NCBI GenBank assembly: GCA_902775835.1
Contig: CACYNZ010000065.1
Span: 1 to 23,867, forward strand
Reading direction: 5' to 3'
Source of the DNA: an uncultured Eubacteriales bacterium
GTDB lineage: Bacteria > Bacillota_A > Clostridia > Christensenellales > Aristaeellaceae
DNA: 23,867 bases
The position numbers were made by a program, and so were the translations under genes. Under the pieces are notes generated by a model. That model saw only the letters and a list, made by a program, of their open reading frames with translations, ran no database searches and was not told the DNA's origin. Of the stretch, positions 1-7,641 are shown piece by piece; within the stretch, counting starts at the first letter, position 1; each line of letters starts with the position of its first letter.

Positions 1-21
1 TATCCTGCGCGTTCACATAAA

Positions 22-108
22 GCCGTCCTGCGTCATGCCGTCGCGAAGCATGATCCGAACGCAGGACGGCGGGATGTCCTCCTGCTGTGTGATCGGACAC
101 ACAGCAGG
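22..108. repeat. two consecutive perfect inverted repeats
   Basis: Arms GCCGTCCTGCGT (22-33) and its exact complement at 59-70 enclose a 25-base loop that itself carries a CATGC/GCATG pair (34-38, 48-52). A second hairpin follows, CCTGCTGTGT (81-90) with its complement at 99-108 around a 6-base loop. They lie about 90 bases upstream of the primase fragment. There is no T-run, so they are not typical intrinsic terminators. Role unknown; possibly a regulatory or origin-like structure of the former mobile element. Confidence 0.5.
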
Positions 109-199
109 GATAGAAAAAGGAAAAAAACAGGTCAGTTCATGTCAGCCCAATCTGCTGCACGATGAAACTGGCCGACTATCCAAATGCAAAGGAGGACCC

Positions 200-418
200 A
201 TGCGTTTACTATTTACCCAAGTCAAATCCCAAGTTACCACCCGTCAGGCAGCAGAACGATACGGCATACAGGTGAATCGCAGCGGCATGGCCTGCTGTCC
301 ATTCCACGATGACCATCACCCTTCCATGAAAATCGACGAACGGTTTTACTGCTTTGGCTGCCACACCACCGGCGATGTGATCGACTTCACGGCAAAGCTA
401 TTCGATCTTTCGCTATAT
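200..418 (+). pseudogene. N-terminal CHC2 zinc-finger (DNA primase-like) fragment
   Basis: An ATG at 200 follows AAAGGAGG (188-195), so I prefer it to the earlier in-frame ATG at 35. The first ~73 residues hold a CHC2-type zinc-binding pattern: C-C-P-F-H followed by C-F-G-C-H, as in DnaG and mobile-element primases, where it contacts DNA. The primase-like match ends around base 415; the same frame runs on to a stop at 533-535 through sequence that encodes an integrase tail in another frame. The catalytic TOPRIM part is absent, so this is a truncated gene left by a deletion. The family is clear from the cysteine/histidine pattern; which element it came from is unknown. Confidence 0.7.
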
Positions 419-545
419 CAAAACAATCCAGGAGAACATGGGTCATTATTCGGCAGCGTTCACGCTGGATCGTTACGGCCATGTCACGGAGACGATGCGC
501 CAGGACAGCGCGAACAGGATGCAGGCCTTCATTGAACAACTATGA
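414..545 (+). pseudogene. C-terminal tail of a tyrosine recombinase (integrase)
   Basis: In the frame one base on from the primase fragment, about 43 codons up to the TGA at 543-545 read like the end of a Tn916/phage-type integrase. The segment N-M-G-H-Y-S-A-A-F-T-L-D-R-Y-G-H-V contains the conserved L/M-G-H of the catalytic domain and the Y of the R-H-R-Y set, followed by a helical tail ending in F-I-E-Q-L. No start codon or N-terminal part is present. An integrase end lying just before a tRNA-like site (625-644) is the usual layout at one end of an integrated element, so this is probably the scar of an excised or decayed island. Confidence 0.75.
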
Positions 546-590
546 TCATCTGCAAAAATGGTACAATAGTGGTAAGTTAATGGTACGCAG

Positions 591-620
591 AAAAAGAACC
601 CCTTGATTTTCAAGGGGTTC
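591..620 (-). terminator. intrinsic terminator next to the tRNA remnant
   Basis: GAACCCCTTGA (596-606) pairs perfectly with TCAAGGGGTTC (610-620). On the minus strand the stem is followed by TTTTT (595-591). It sits directly downstream, in that direction, of the tRNA 3'-end remnant, as expected for a tRNA transcript terminator carried along with an attachment site. Confidence 0.75.
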
Positions 621-624
621 TCAG

Positions 625-644
625 TGCGGGAAACAGGACTTGAA
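625..644 (-). other. tRNA 3'-end remnant, probable integration (att) core
   Basis: Read on the minus strand, TTCAAGTCCTGTTTCCCGCA has the T-loop (TTCAAGT), the 3' half of the T-stem (CCTG) and an acceptor 3' strand (TTCCCGC) of a bacterial tRNA. I could not find the matching 5' acceptor strand (GCGGGAA) or a good anticodon arm upstream, so this is not an intact tRNA gene. Tyrosine integrases commonly recombine in tRNA 3' ends and leave such a duplicate. The integrase tail 80 bases away supports an attachment-site reading. Confidence 0.55.
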
Positions 645-691
645 TTCGACCAGATTATACATTCTCGATCAATTCTACCACATGATGTAGA

Positions 692-848
692 ATGACGAAA
701 GAAGAATAATCAATATCTTGTGGTATCGACCAACGATAGTAAACCGTGTGTTCTCACGGTTTGGGTACGATCAGGCGACGATTTTGCGGTATATCGGCAA
801 ATTTACCCAAACCAGATTTTAGCCGACGAAAGTGAAAAATGCGGCTAA
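692..848 (+). pseudogene. possible small frameshifted ORF upstream of tnpV
   Basis: A frame open from 696 to the TAA at 846-848 encodes about 50 residues with protein-like composition, including V-L-T-V-W-V-R-S-G-D-D-F-A-V-Y. A plausible start ATG-ACG-AAA-GAA-GAA lies at 692 one frame away; a single-base shift would join them into a ~52-residue protein. It ends just before the tnpV ribosome site, suggesting a former two-gene unit. Three perfect inverted repeats overlie it (741-748/755-762, 758-767/804-813, 817-825/842-850), so the stretch could instead be a structured RNA leader. I recognise no family. Confidence 0.3.
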
Positions 849-872
849 AACACAAAAAAGGAGGATGTCAAC

Positions 873-1253
873 ATGACCCGTTTCCCGAAAGAATTGACTG
901 AAAATGGTATCCATTATACCCTGCATGGCGACTACTACTTTCCGGATCTCGACCTCCCGGATTCTCCTCGGCAGACTATCGGCCACTATGGCCGGATGCG
1001 GAAAGCTTACCTAGAGGAGCATCGCCCCGGACTGTATGAATGGCTCCTTCTCTCCGGCAAGCTGTATGATCACTTGGCGGAAACAGATCAAGTCTGCCGG
1101 GATCGCATGGAACGGATGATCGCCCAAATGGCTGAAGCTGAAGGCATCAATGAAAAGATGAAAGCTTCTGACCAGTTGGGGTGGATTTCTCAGATGAACA
1201 GCATCCGACACCGGGTTGAAGAAATGTTACTTGCTGAATTAGTTTTTGACTGA
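873..1253 (+). CDS. tnpV: TnpV family transposon-encoded protein
   Basis: A 126-residue protein that matches my knowledge of the TnpV family (named from clostridial Tn4451-type elements). It has an N-terminal N-G-I-H-Y-T-L-H segment, then Y-F-P-D-L-D-L-P, I-G-H-Y-G-R-M-R-K-A-Y-L, E-H-R-P-G-L-Y, L-S-G-K-L, M-A-E-A-E-G and a helical end M-N-S-I-R-H-R-V-E-E. Length is normal for the family and the gene looks complete, with AAGGAGG ten bases before the ATG. The biochemical role of TnpV is not established; it travels with mobilizable and integrative elements. Here it is flanked by element debris and ends in a terminator 11 bases on. A second, broken copy of its start lies at 11889-11945. Confidence 0.85.
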   Translation: MTRFPKELTENGIHYTLHGDYYFPDLDLPDSPRQTIGHYGRMRKAYLEEHRPGLYEWLLLSGKLYDHLAETDQVCRDRMERMIAQMAEAEGINEKMKASDQLGWISQMNSIRHRVEEMLLAELVFD

Positions 1254-1263
1254 GTTCGTATCG

Positions 1264-1288
1264 CCGCCTCTTCGGAGGCGGTTTTTTT
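1264..1288 (+). terminator. intrinsic terminator of tnpV
   Basis: CCGCCTC (1264-1270) pairs with GAGGCGG (1275-1281) across a TTCG tetraloop and is followed by seven T residues. It lies 11 bases after the tnpV stop. Confidence 0.9.
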
Positions 1289-1296
1289 GTTTCTGT

Positions 1297-1575
1297 TTAT
1301 CTGATCGCCAGCATGATCTCTTCACGCAATATTGTCATTCCTGCAAGTAATATCCGTTTGTATCCTTGAATAGTTTTCCGTTCTTCCGGCGTTAAAGGTT
1401 CGAAATCCTCGGCGCAACCGCCACGCACAGCAATCAGACAAAGATCATCGCCCTTCTGCGCAACGATATTCACTGCCGCATCTGTATCATCTGTGCCTGA
1501 GACAATCTCGAATTCTTCCTGTATGGGATTTAAAGTAGTTTCCATTGCGAAATTCGTGAATTCGGCTTTTGTCAT
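1297..1575 (-). CDS. hypothetical protein, probably the C-terminal part of a broken gene
   Basis: A 92-codon reading from an ATG at 1575 with no convincing ribosome site. The same frame stays open upstream past 1712, with protein-like residues, and overlaps the end of the truncated ATP-binding gene in another frame. It is acidic and mixed, with L-T-P-E-E-R-K-T-I near the middle of its second half. I recognise no domain. The missing start and the overlap suggest the 3' part of a gene joined here by deletion. It could also be non-coding. Confidence 0.35.
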   Translation of the reverse strand: MTKAEFTNFAMETTLNPIQEEFEIVSGTDDTDAAVNIVAQKGDDLCLIAVRGGCAEDFEPLTPEERKTIQGYKRILLAGMTILREEIMLAIR

Positions 1576-1673
1576 CAGATCAGACGGTGAGTACTGCGGA
1601 ATCCCTGGTCCCCAATTACGCTGAGCGACCTTCGCCGGTTTCGGAACTCTGTGCTGCGAATGAAGCAGTATGG

Positions 1674-2471
1674 CTAATAAATAACTCTTCGTGATAACAA
1701 GTCCATCTGTATGAGCGTGCTGGCGGAGAAGGAATAATCCCGGTGTATGACCGCGTTCAGCAACGCTTCACGCAGGGCGGATTCGGGGTACGCAAGATGG
1801 TCAATCCGGTGAATCCCATCAAAGGTCGCCGTCTTTTCGTTCCGCATTTCCAGGAATGCATAGGCGTCATCTACCTGTTTCAGCAGGGAGCCGGTAAATT
1901 CCTTACGATCCTGGAAAACATCCTGATCTATGCCGGAAAATACAGCAGCCTTAATGATATGGGGGCACTGATCAGACAGCAGCAAACCCAGGTTGGTATA
2001 GATGCCTTCCGATGATAAAACGCCCAGTGTCTTCATCTGAGGTTCGCCAAATTCCAGCCCATTCCGCTGAAAAGCAGCAGACGCATAGGTGAAGCTCAAG
2101 CCCTGATCCAGCGAGCGCATCTCTTCATAAGAATCGCCATCCGTTTCCTTGATCATCTGACGGATAGTGACTTTTGTGGACGGGGCAGCCGACGTTCCCT
2201 GCCGTACATAAACACCGGCAGGCTGCATTCCTTTTTCTTCCCAATAATAGGGTCTTCCCGTCCCGCGATTGACGGAGACCTTCACAATTTTTTTGCCGTC
2301 TGCTACTTCCGGATCATAATGCACAAGAACTTTGCTGACCATTATATAACGATTGAAAACCTGTATAAAGGCGTTCAATGTGATCTTAGTCTGGGAAATA
2401 TTGATCATGCAAAAAGAAGGGTTGTTGATATAGCCAAACCTATCATGCAATGGAATCATTGGCAGAACCAT
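1674..2471 (-). pseudogene. truncated AlbA/Schlafen-type ATP-binding protein
   Basis: After a foreign-looking N-terminus (residues 1 to about 48), residues 50-228 follow the family of putative transcriptional regulators with an AlbA_2 (Schlafen-like) domain: V-K-V-S-V-N-R-G-T-G-R-P-Y-Y, then G-V-Y-V-R-Q-G-T-S and I-R-Q-M-I. Residues 229-246 hold the start of the C-terminal HATPase_c_4 domain, with the N-box E-A-L-L-N-A-V-I-H-R-D-Y. The family is normally about 400-500 residues, so most of the first domain and the ATPase after the N-box are missing. A good ribosome site (AAGGAAGG) precedes the ATG, so a protein might be made, but it would lack ATP binding. Both ends appear to be deletion joins; I treat it as a pseudogene. 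Confidence 0.65.
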
Positions 2472-2596
2472 GTTGAATCCTTCCTTGCATGTACCTCGCC
2501 CGGATGATCAGACCGTTTTGAACACAGCAGCTATACAGGCTGAGGGGTTCAGACTCGACCAGAAAAAAGCTGAGCGCATAATCCGAAAATATAAAT

Positions 2597-2641
2597 ATGG
2601 CCGGAGCGCCTCCATGGCAGGAGACGCTTCGGCCATTTTTT
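2597..2641. terminator. hairpin between the frl operon and the scar zone
   Basis: ATGGCC-GGAGCG-CCTCC (from 2597) pairs with GGAG-CGCTTC-GGCCAT (to 2636) with a few mismatches and a short loop. On the plus strand six T residues follow. On the minus strand, where frlR ends 84 bases upstream, the tail is only moderately T-rich (TATTTATATTTT). It most likely ends the frl operon and may act in both directions. Confidence 0.65.
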
Positions 2642-2724
2642 ATTCGGTATCGGCTTGCCAATCTGTTACACCGTCATTCCATGAAACAGCGTGTTCATTA
2701 CACAGCCTGCGTTTTTTTTGTAAA

Positions 2725-3465
2725 TCAGCTGACCGATTCGGAAGTGAAAACCACCCGATCAGCCACGAAATAGGTATAGGAAAGATGAACCGGAACATTA
2801 TTTTTATCCCGGACTTTTTTGAACATCCGAAACAGCGGGGCGCCCAGCGGGCAATCCAGCAGCTGAGCCTGCTCATCCGTGGCGTAAGTCAAGCGGATCT
2901 CCCGGGAGGTTTGCATTTCATTGATGCCGTATTGCTCGCTGAGGATCCGGTACGTCGATACATCGTCCTGAACCTGAGGAAACATGCCGGCAAAGCGATC
3001 CACCGGGTATATGGCCCGGTCCAGATAGAAAGGCAAGCCGTCCAGGATCATCAGGCGCAGATACACATATACCCGGTCGTTTTCCTTCAGCTTCAGCGCT
3101 TCCCGCTCCATCTCGTTGCAAACGTATTCCTTTTTGGAAATCACCCTGGTGTGCTTGACTGTACCCGGCACCGAAGAACCCATGAAGCCCTTGGCGCTGG
3201 TATCGAAAGCCTTCATCTGGATGTGGGATTTGATCGGCGCCACATAGGTGCCCTTTCCCTGCCTGCGCTCCAGTGCGCCGTCTGCCACCAGATCATCCAG
3301 CGCCCGGCGCACGGTCACTCGGCTGACCTCATATTTGGAGCACAGCTCCGCCTCGGCGGGAAGCCTCTCCCCGATGGAATAGACCCCCGAACTGATTTGA
3401 GATTGAAGCAAATTCTTCAGCTGCTCATACAGCGGGACAGGGGTTTTTGCATCCAGTTTCACCAA
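2725..3465 (-). CDS. frlR: GntR/HutC-family regulator of the fructosamine operon
   Basis: A 247-codon gene with an N-terminal GntR winged helix (residues ~8-75: P-L-Y-E-Q-L, G-E-R-L-P-A-E-A-E-L, S-R-V-T-V-R-R-A-L-D-D-L, G-K-G-T-Y-V) and a C-terminal UTRA ligand-binding domain (~100-237). Such regulators repress sugar operons and are released by a pathway phosphosugar. It is the last gene of the operon, 45 bases after the kinase, the position FrlR (YurK) has in Bacillus subtilis. The start is not ATG: TTG at 3465 or the adjoining GTG at 3462, both just after a GGGGGGG-AG ribosome site, which may keep its level low. The effector is inferred from context. Confidence 0.8.
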   Translation of the reverse strand: MVKLDAKTPVPLYEQLKNLLQSQISSGVYSIGERLPAEAELCSKYEVSRVTVRRALDDLVADGALERRQGKGTYVAPIKSHIQMKAFDTSAKGFMGSSVPGTVKHTRVISKKEYVCNEMEREALKLKENDRVYVYLRLMILDGLPFYLDRAIYPVDRFAGMFPQVQDDVSTYRILSEQYGINEMQTSREIRLTYATDEQAQLLDCPLGAPLFRMFKKVRDKNNVPVHLSYTYFVADRVVFTSESVS

Positions 3466-3510
3466 GCTCCCCCCCTCTCACGAATCGCTTCTGTCACCTG
3501 TGTTCACCTG

Positions 3511-4335
3511 TCAGTCATCCAAAGGGTGCGGATAACCGAAGCTTCCGTGAATCCTGCAAGAATTGGCCGCCACGCTGGCGGCATAGTCCAGAGCAGGCGC
3601 CATGGCGTCTCCCGCAATTCTTCGGGTCAGGAAGCCCGCAATGAAGCTGTCGCCCGCACCCATGGTATCAATGACCTCCACCGGCTTGATGCCCTGCACG
3701 TAGTACGTTCCGTTTTCAGAGAACACGGCGCCTCGGGAGCCCCTGGTCACGCCCACGACAGGCGTACCCAGCGCATGGCAGCGCCGCATCAGCTCCTTTA
3801 CTTCTTCTTCCGTCAGATCACTGCCGGAAAAGAACGCATAGGTCAGGTAAGGGCATACCTGCTGCAGATAAGCATCGTCCATCCGCTCGGAAAAATCAAA
3901 GGATACCTGACAGACCTTCTGCATCTTTGGTAATTCCGGTTCAATGCTGGAAAAGCAGCTGGTATGGCACAGTGCAAATGAGCCGATATAGGAAAGGTCC
4001 TCATCCGTCAGTCGGATGCGAACGATATGTTGCGCCGTGTTTCTCGGTCCGCCGACAAAAACCCGGTCTCCGTCCACAAGCCGCACCCCCGGCGATCCGG
4101 TCGGTGCGATCACGGTTCTGCTGCGCTCAAAATGGACGCCTTCCCGGGCCAGGGCCCACTTCAGGTGTTCAGCTTTGCTGTCCGAGCCGAACACCCCCAT
4201 GTACGCCACTTCTTCGATCCCATTTCGCTTGCAGTTGACGGCAACATTGACGGCATTCCCACCGGGATAGTATACCAGATCATCCAAATAACAGTCAACC
4301 ACGTTATCTCCCACAGCAATCATTTTCTTCTGCAT
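3511..4335 (-). CDS. frlD: PfkB-family fructosamine (fructoselysine) kinase
   Basis: A 274-residue ribokinase-fold sugar kinase. The N-terminal P-G-G-N-A-V-N segment (24-30) is the usual substrate-side glycine pair, and D-T-M-G-A-G-D-S-F (223-231) is the PfkB signature with the catalytic base D229 and anion hole G-A-G-D. Length fits the family. By position next to frlB and the transporter it should phosphorylate the imported Amadori compound at C6 of the fructose part with ATP, giving the substrate for FrlB. Fructoselysine is the classical substrate, but fructosyl-asparagine or another glycated amine cannot be excluded. The ATG follows AAAGGAAAAG. The gap to the upstream permease is 82 bases. 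Confidence 0.82.
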   Translation of the reverse strand: MQKKMIAVGDNVVDCYLDDLVYYPGGNAVNVAVNCKRNGIEEVAYMGVFGSDSKAEHLKWALAREGVHFERSRTVIAPTGSPGVRLVDGDRVFVGGPRNTAQHIVRIRLTDEDLSYIGSFALCHTSCFSSIEPELPKMQKVCQVSFDFSERMDDAYLQQVCPYLTYAFFSGSDLTEEEVKELMRRCHALGTPVVGVTRGSRGAVFSENGTYYVQGIKPVEVIDTMGAGDSFIAGFLTRRIAGDAMAPALDYAASVAANSCRIHGSFGYPHPLDD

Positions 4336-4417
4336 AGGTCTTTTCCTTTCTCGCTTTTTCGCCCGGCTGCGCCTTCACTGCCGTGGCCGCCGCCGAACAG
4401 GCTTCCGTACTTTTCTT

Positions 4418-5308
4418 TTATCCCTTCACTGCGCCGGCCGTCATACCCCGGATAAAGTGCTTCTGCATGCAGAAGAACAGGATGATCAGCGGCAGCGCGG
4501 AAATCGTCATGCCTGCCAGAAGCGTTCCCCAGTCCGTCTGCAGGGCATCCCGCAGATTCATCAGCCCTGTCGGAATGGTTTTCAGAGATTCGCTGTCCAC
4601 AAAGATCATGGCAAACAGGAATTCATTCCATGCATAATAGGCGATCAGGATACAGCAGGTCAGCAGAATGGGCTTGGACATAGGCAGGAAGATCCGTACG
4701 AAAATCTGAAAATCGGAACACCCGTCCAGGCAGGCGCTTTCCTCCATTTCTTTGGGGATTGTCAGGAAGAAAGAGCGGATCAGCATGATCATCATGGGGA
4801 TGCGGTAAGCGCTGTAAGGGATGATCATTGCCAGATAGGTGTTCTTGATCCGCAGGAAACGGATGATCTGATACAGGGGAATCAGCGTTACCTGAGGAGA
4901 AAGCATCATGCCGCCCATACACAGCATGAATACCAGCTGGTTTCCCCGGAAACGGAACCGGGCCAGGGAATAGCTGCCCAGGGCAGCGGAGAAAATGGTG
5001 AGCACAATGGTTGCGCCGGTCACCAGCACGGAATTGAGAAAATATCGGGAAACGCCCCGGTTCCAGGCATTCACATAATTCATCCACTGAGGTACCTGGG
5101 GCATCGCCCAGATGTTTTTATAAATCTCCTTATAGGTTTTCAGAGAGTTCATGATCAGCCAGAAGATCGGATAGGCAATGAGCAGGAAATAAATCAGCAG
5201 GAAAAAGCACGCGATGACCATGCCGGGCGTCATTTTACGGTCCGGCAGTATATTTTTGCTTTTTCTGTGCATTCTCACCGTTTTGTTTACCATAGACGTC
5301 TGCTGCAT
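4418..5308 (-). CDS. frlM: sugar ABC transporter permease (MalG-like), FrlM
   Basis: A 296-residue inner-membrane permease of the CUT1 MalG branch, with six predicted hydrophobic segments, the first at about residues 29-50. The cytoplasmic EAA loop reads E-E-S-A-C-L-D-G-C-S-D and continues to L-P-M-S-K-P; it docks the ATPase. The C-terminus ends H-F-I-R-G-M-T-A-G-A-V-K-G, typical of MalG-type subunits. It starts one base after the stop of the partner permease, and its ribosome site (AAGGAGG) lies inside that gene's last codons, so the two are translationally coupled. Together with FrlN and FrlO it should import the glycated substrate. Confidence 0.85.
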   Translation of the reverse strand: MQQTSMVNKTVRMHRKSKNILPDRKMTPGMVIACFFLLIYFLLIAYPIFWLIMNSLKTYKEIYKNIWAMPQVPQWMNYVNAWNRGVSRYFLNSVLVTGATIVLTIFSAALGSYSLARFRFRGNQLVFMLCMGGMMLSPQVTLIPLYQIIRFLRIKNTYLAMIIPYSAYRIPMMIMLIRSFFLTIPKEMEESACLDGCSDFQIFVRIFLPMSKPILLTCCILIAYYAWNEFLFAMIFVDSESLKTIPTGLMNLRDALQTDWGTLLAGMTISALPLIILFFCMQKHFIRGMTAGAVKG

Positions 5309-5309
5309 G

Positions 5310-6200
5310 TCAATCCTCCTTTCCCGATCGGAACGCTTTATTCTGGATCAGAGCCAGCGCCATACAGATGATCAGCATCAGAACGGCAATCGCGGACGCG
5401 TAGCCCATTTTATCCAGGTTAAAGGCATTGCGGTACATGTATACGGCCAGGGTGGTAGAGGCGTTGCCCGGCCCGCCCTGGGTGAGGATATAAACGTCGT
5501 TGAATACCAGGAAGGCGCCGGTGATGGTAGTCACCATTGTGACGAACATCATTTCACGCACCTGGGGCACCGTTATATGGAAGAACCGCTGCAGCCGGCC
5601 CGCGCCGTCGATTTCCGCAGCCTCGTACAGGTCGGCAGAAATGCCCTGAATGGTTACAATGAACAGCATTGTGGTATACCCGGTAGAGTGCCATTGGGAC
5701 ATGATAATGGAGGAGAAAATGGCGGTCTTCGGGTCTCCGGTCCAGGCAGGCGGGTTCTTCATCCCGAACGCCTTCAGAGCGGCGTTAATCAGGCCGATTT
5801 TCGGATGGTATACAAAGCTGAACAGTAGCGCAACCACTGTCATGGATATCAGCACTGGGAGAAAATAGGTGGTACGCAGCACGGTGCTTACTCTGGAAAG
5901 CAGTCTGTCTTCCAGGAGCGCTGCGATTACCAGCGCCAGAAACACCTGGACGGCGACGGAAATGACGCAGTACCACACATTGTTGATCAGTGCCGTACCG
6001 ACCACGGAATCGTTAAACAGTGTGCGGAAATTCTGCAGTCCCACAAACAGCTTCATGGGTGAAAGCGCACTGAAGCTGAACAGAGAGTAATAAAAATTCG
6101 CAACAAGCGGAATGTACACAAAGATGCCCAGTAGCAGCATGCAAGGCAATACATAAACATAGGGCGTCATTTTGCTCATACCGGCTCTTCTTGATTGCAT
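5310..6200 (-). CDS. frlN: sugar ABC transporter permease (MalF-like), FrlN
   Basis: A 296-residue permease of the CUT1 MalF branch with six predicted membrane segments, beginning with P-Y-V-Y-V-L-P near residue 13. The EAA loop is Y-E-A-A-E-I-D-G-A-G-R with the following H-I-T-V-P-Q. L-T-Q-G-G-P-G-N-A-S-T sits in the last periplasm-facing loop, a hallmark of this branch. It is the heterodimer partner of the next gene. A GGGGGTGA ribosome site precedes the ATG. It is separated from the binding-protein gene by a strong hairpin that probably lowers permease expression relative to the binding protein. Confidence 0.85.
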   Translation of the reverse strand: MQSRRAGMSKMTPYVYVLPCMLLLGIFVYIPLVANFYYSLFSFSALSPMKLFVGLQNFRTLFNDSVVGTALINNVWYCVISVAVQVFLALVIAALLEDRLLSRVSTVLRTTYFLPVLISMTVVALLFSFVYHPKIGLINAALKAFGMKNPPAWTGDPKTAIFSSIIMSQWHSTGYTTMLFIVTIQGISADLYEAAEIDGAGRLQRFFHITVPQVREMMFVTMVTTITGAFLVFNDVYILTQGGPGNASTTLAVYMYRNAFNLDKMGYASAIAVLMLIICMALALIQNKAFRSGKED

Positions 6201-6260
6201 AAGGTCACCCCCGGAAACAATGTATACGCACAGCCGTCACGCTGGCAGATTTCAAAAAGG

Positions 6261-6310
6261 AAAGGAACCATCTTCCGGCCGGAAGAACAGCCGGAAGACG
6301 GTTCCTTTTT
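6261..6310 (-). terminator. intercistronic hairpin after the binding-protein gene
   Basis: AAAGGAACCATCTTCCGG (6261-6278) pairs with CCGGAAGACGGTTCCTTT (6291-6308), a very stable 18-pair stem with one mismatch. It begins right after the frlO stop. On the minus strand the tail is CCTTTTTG. It likely acts as a partial terminator or 3' stabiliser, so that much more binding protein than permease is made. Confidence 0.7.
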
Positions 6311-6316
6311 AAAAGC

Positions 6317-7567
6317 TTATTGGATCGAAGCCGCCGCCGCCTGCACGTCCTTCATCACATCTTCAGCCGTCTTGTCGCCTGTCAGGAGCAGCTGGCCACC
6401 GGCCATGAACGCATCGGCGATCGCGGCGTCGGTCACGTTGTCCTGCCACAGGGCCGGCTGGGTGGAGTTAAGAATCAGCTGCACAGCTTCCAGCTGCTTG
6501 GCATCCAGGTTGGTTTCATCCAGGGCGCCCTTCACACAGGACAGTTCGCCGGTCTGCTTGGTCATTTCATATCCGCCATGCTGGCTGATTACAAACTTGA
6601 CGAATTTGACGGCGGCTTCCTGTACTTCGGGAGAAGCCACATTGGAAATCATCATGCCTTCGGGAGCTCCGGTCAGCTGGCCGGGATCGCCCTTGCCGCC
6701 TTCAACGGCCGGGAAGTTGAAGAAAGAATAGTCAAAGTCCACATCGTCACGCAGGTATTTGCATTCGCCCAGCTGCAGGTACACCATGGGAGCTTCCCCG
6801 AAGATGAAGGCATTGCGGGCAAATTCGTGGTCTACGGAGTTGGGGTCTTTGGTCATGTATTCGCCCAGCTTCTTGAAGATGTTCAGGGCTTCGATGTAAC
6901 CGGGATCGGTAAAATCGCCTTGGCCGGCATAGTCCCTGGCCAGGGTTTCAGGATCCACGACACGCTGGCAGATGGTGCCCAAATAATGGGACACGGCCCA
7001 GGGCGCGGAGAAGCCGGCGGAAATGGGCTCTTCATAGCCGGCTGCGCGCAGAGCGTCGCACACGGCATAGAGCTCATCCAGAGTGGTGGGCACGGACAGG
7101 TTCAGCTGGGCAAACACATCCTTGTTGTAAAAGAAGGCTTTACCGTCCATGGACCACGGCACGCCATACTGCTTGCCGTCAATCTGGAAAGGCGGCCACT
7201 GGCTCTCCACAATGGAATCCCTGAACGCAGGATCGGCAGCCAGCAGATCGTCCCAGGTCTGTACCCGGCCGGACTTGACCAGGTTGTTGGCGAAGCTGCC
7301 GGACCAGGACATGAACACATCGGGGATATCGTCGGTGGAGACGAGCACGCGGATCTTTTCCTTGTAGGCGTCGTTGAGCACCTGGTCGGTCACGATTTTG
7401 ATGTCGGGGTTTTCAGCTTCAAACTCAGCGATCAGGCCGTTGAGGTAGCTGAGCTTGGGCTCATTGGGCCAGCGGTGAAAGAACCTCACGGTCACCTGAT
7501 CGGCAAAGGAAGAGATGCAAACGGACAGACACATCACGACAGCCAGAATCAGAGCAAACTTTTTCAT
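6317..7567 (-). CDS. frlO: extracellular sugar-binding protein (family 1), FrlO-like
   Basis: A 416-residue solute-binding protein. The start is the ATG at 7567, seven bases after GGAGG, because only this start gives a Sec signal peptide (M-K-K-F-A-L-I-L-A-V... with a likely cut after S-F-A at residue 22). An upstream in-frame start adds 31 residues without sense. There is a cysteine at residue 17, but the S-V before it is a poor lipobox, so lipid anchoring is uncertain. The mature protein shows family-1 features: an early V-R-F-F-H-R-W-P strand, F-E-A-E-N-P-D-I-K and D-V-F-M-S-W. It should deliver the glycated substrate to FrlN/FrlM. The gene follows frlB by 74 bases. Confidence 0.83.
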   Translation of the reverse strand: MKKFALILAVVMCLSVCISSFADQVTVRFFHRWPNEPKLSYLNGLIAEFEAENPDIKIVTDQVLNDAYKEKIRVLVSTDDIPDVFMSWSGSFANNLVKSGRVQTWDDLLAADPAFRDSIVESQWPPFQIDGKQYGVPWSMDGKAFFYNKDVFAQLNLSVPTTLDELYAVCDALRAAGYEEPISAGFSAPWAVSHYLGTICQRVVDPETLARDYAGQGDFTDPGYIEALNIFKKLGEYMTKDPNSVDHEFARNAFIFGEAPMVYLQLGECKYLRDDVDFDYSFFNFPAVEGGKGDPGQLTGAPEGMMISNVASPEVQEAAVKFVKFVISQHGGYEMTKQTGELSCVKGALDETNLDAKQLEAVQLILNSTQPALWQDNVTDAAIADAFMAGGQLLLTGDKTAEDVMKDVQAAAASIQ

Positions 7568-7641
7568 GGGTATTCCTCCTTCATATAAAATATTATTAGC
7601 CTTTACAGGCCTGGGCCCATTTTTTCCCTTACGGGGTTTTC

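Noticed and set aside
625..700. Complete tRNA gene on the minus strand
   Set aside because: Only the T-loop and 3' acceptor side are present; no matching 5' acceptor strand or anticodon arm could be folded.
2470..3933. 487-codon plus-strand open frame across frlR and frlD
   Set aside because: Antisense to well-supported genes; no recognisable domain and rich in H/R/Q as expected for a complementary frame.
6320..7588. 422-codon plus-strand frame opposite the binding-protein gene
   Set aside because: Shadow of frlO, which has a signal peptide and ribosome site; the frame shows no motifs.
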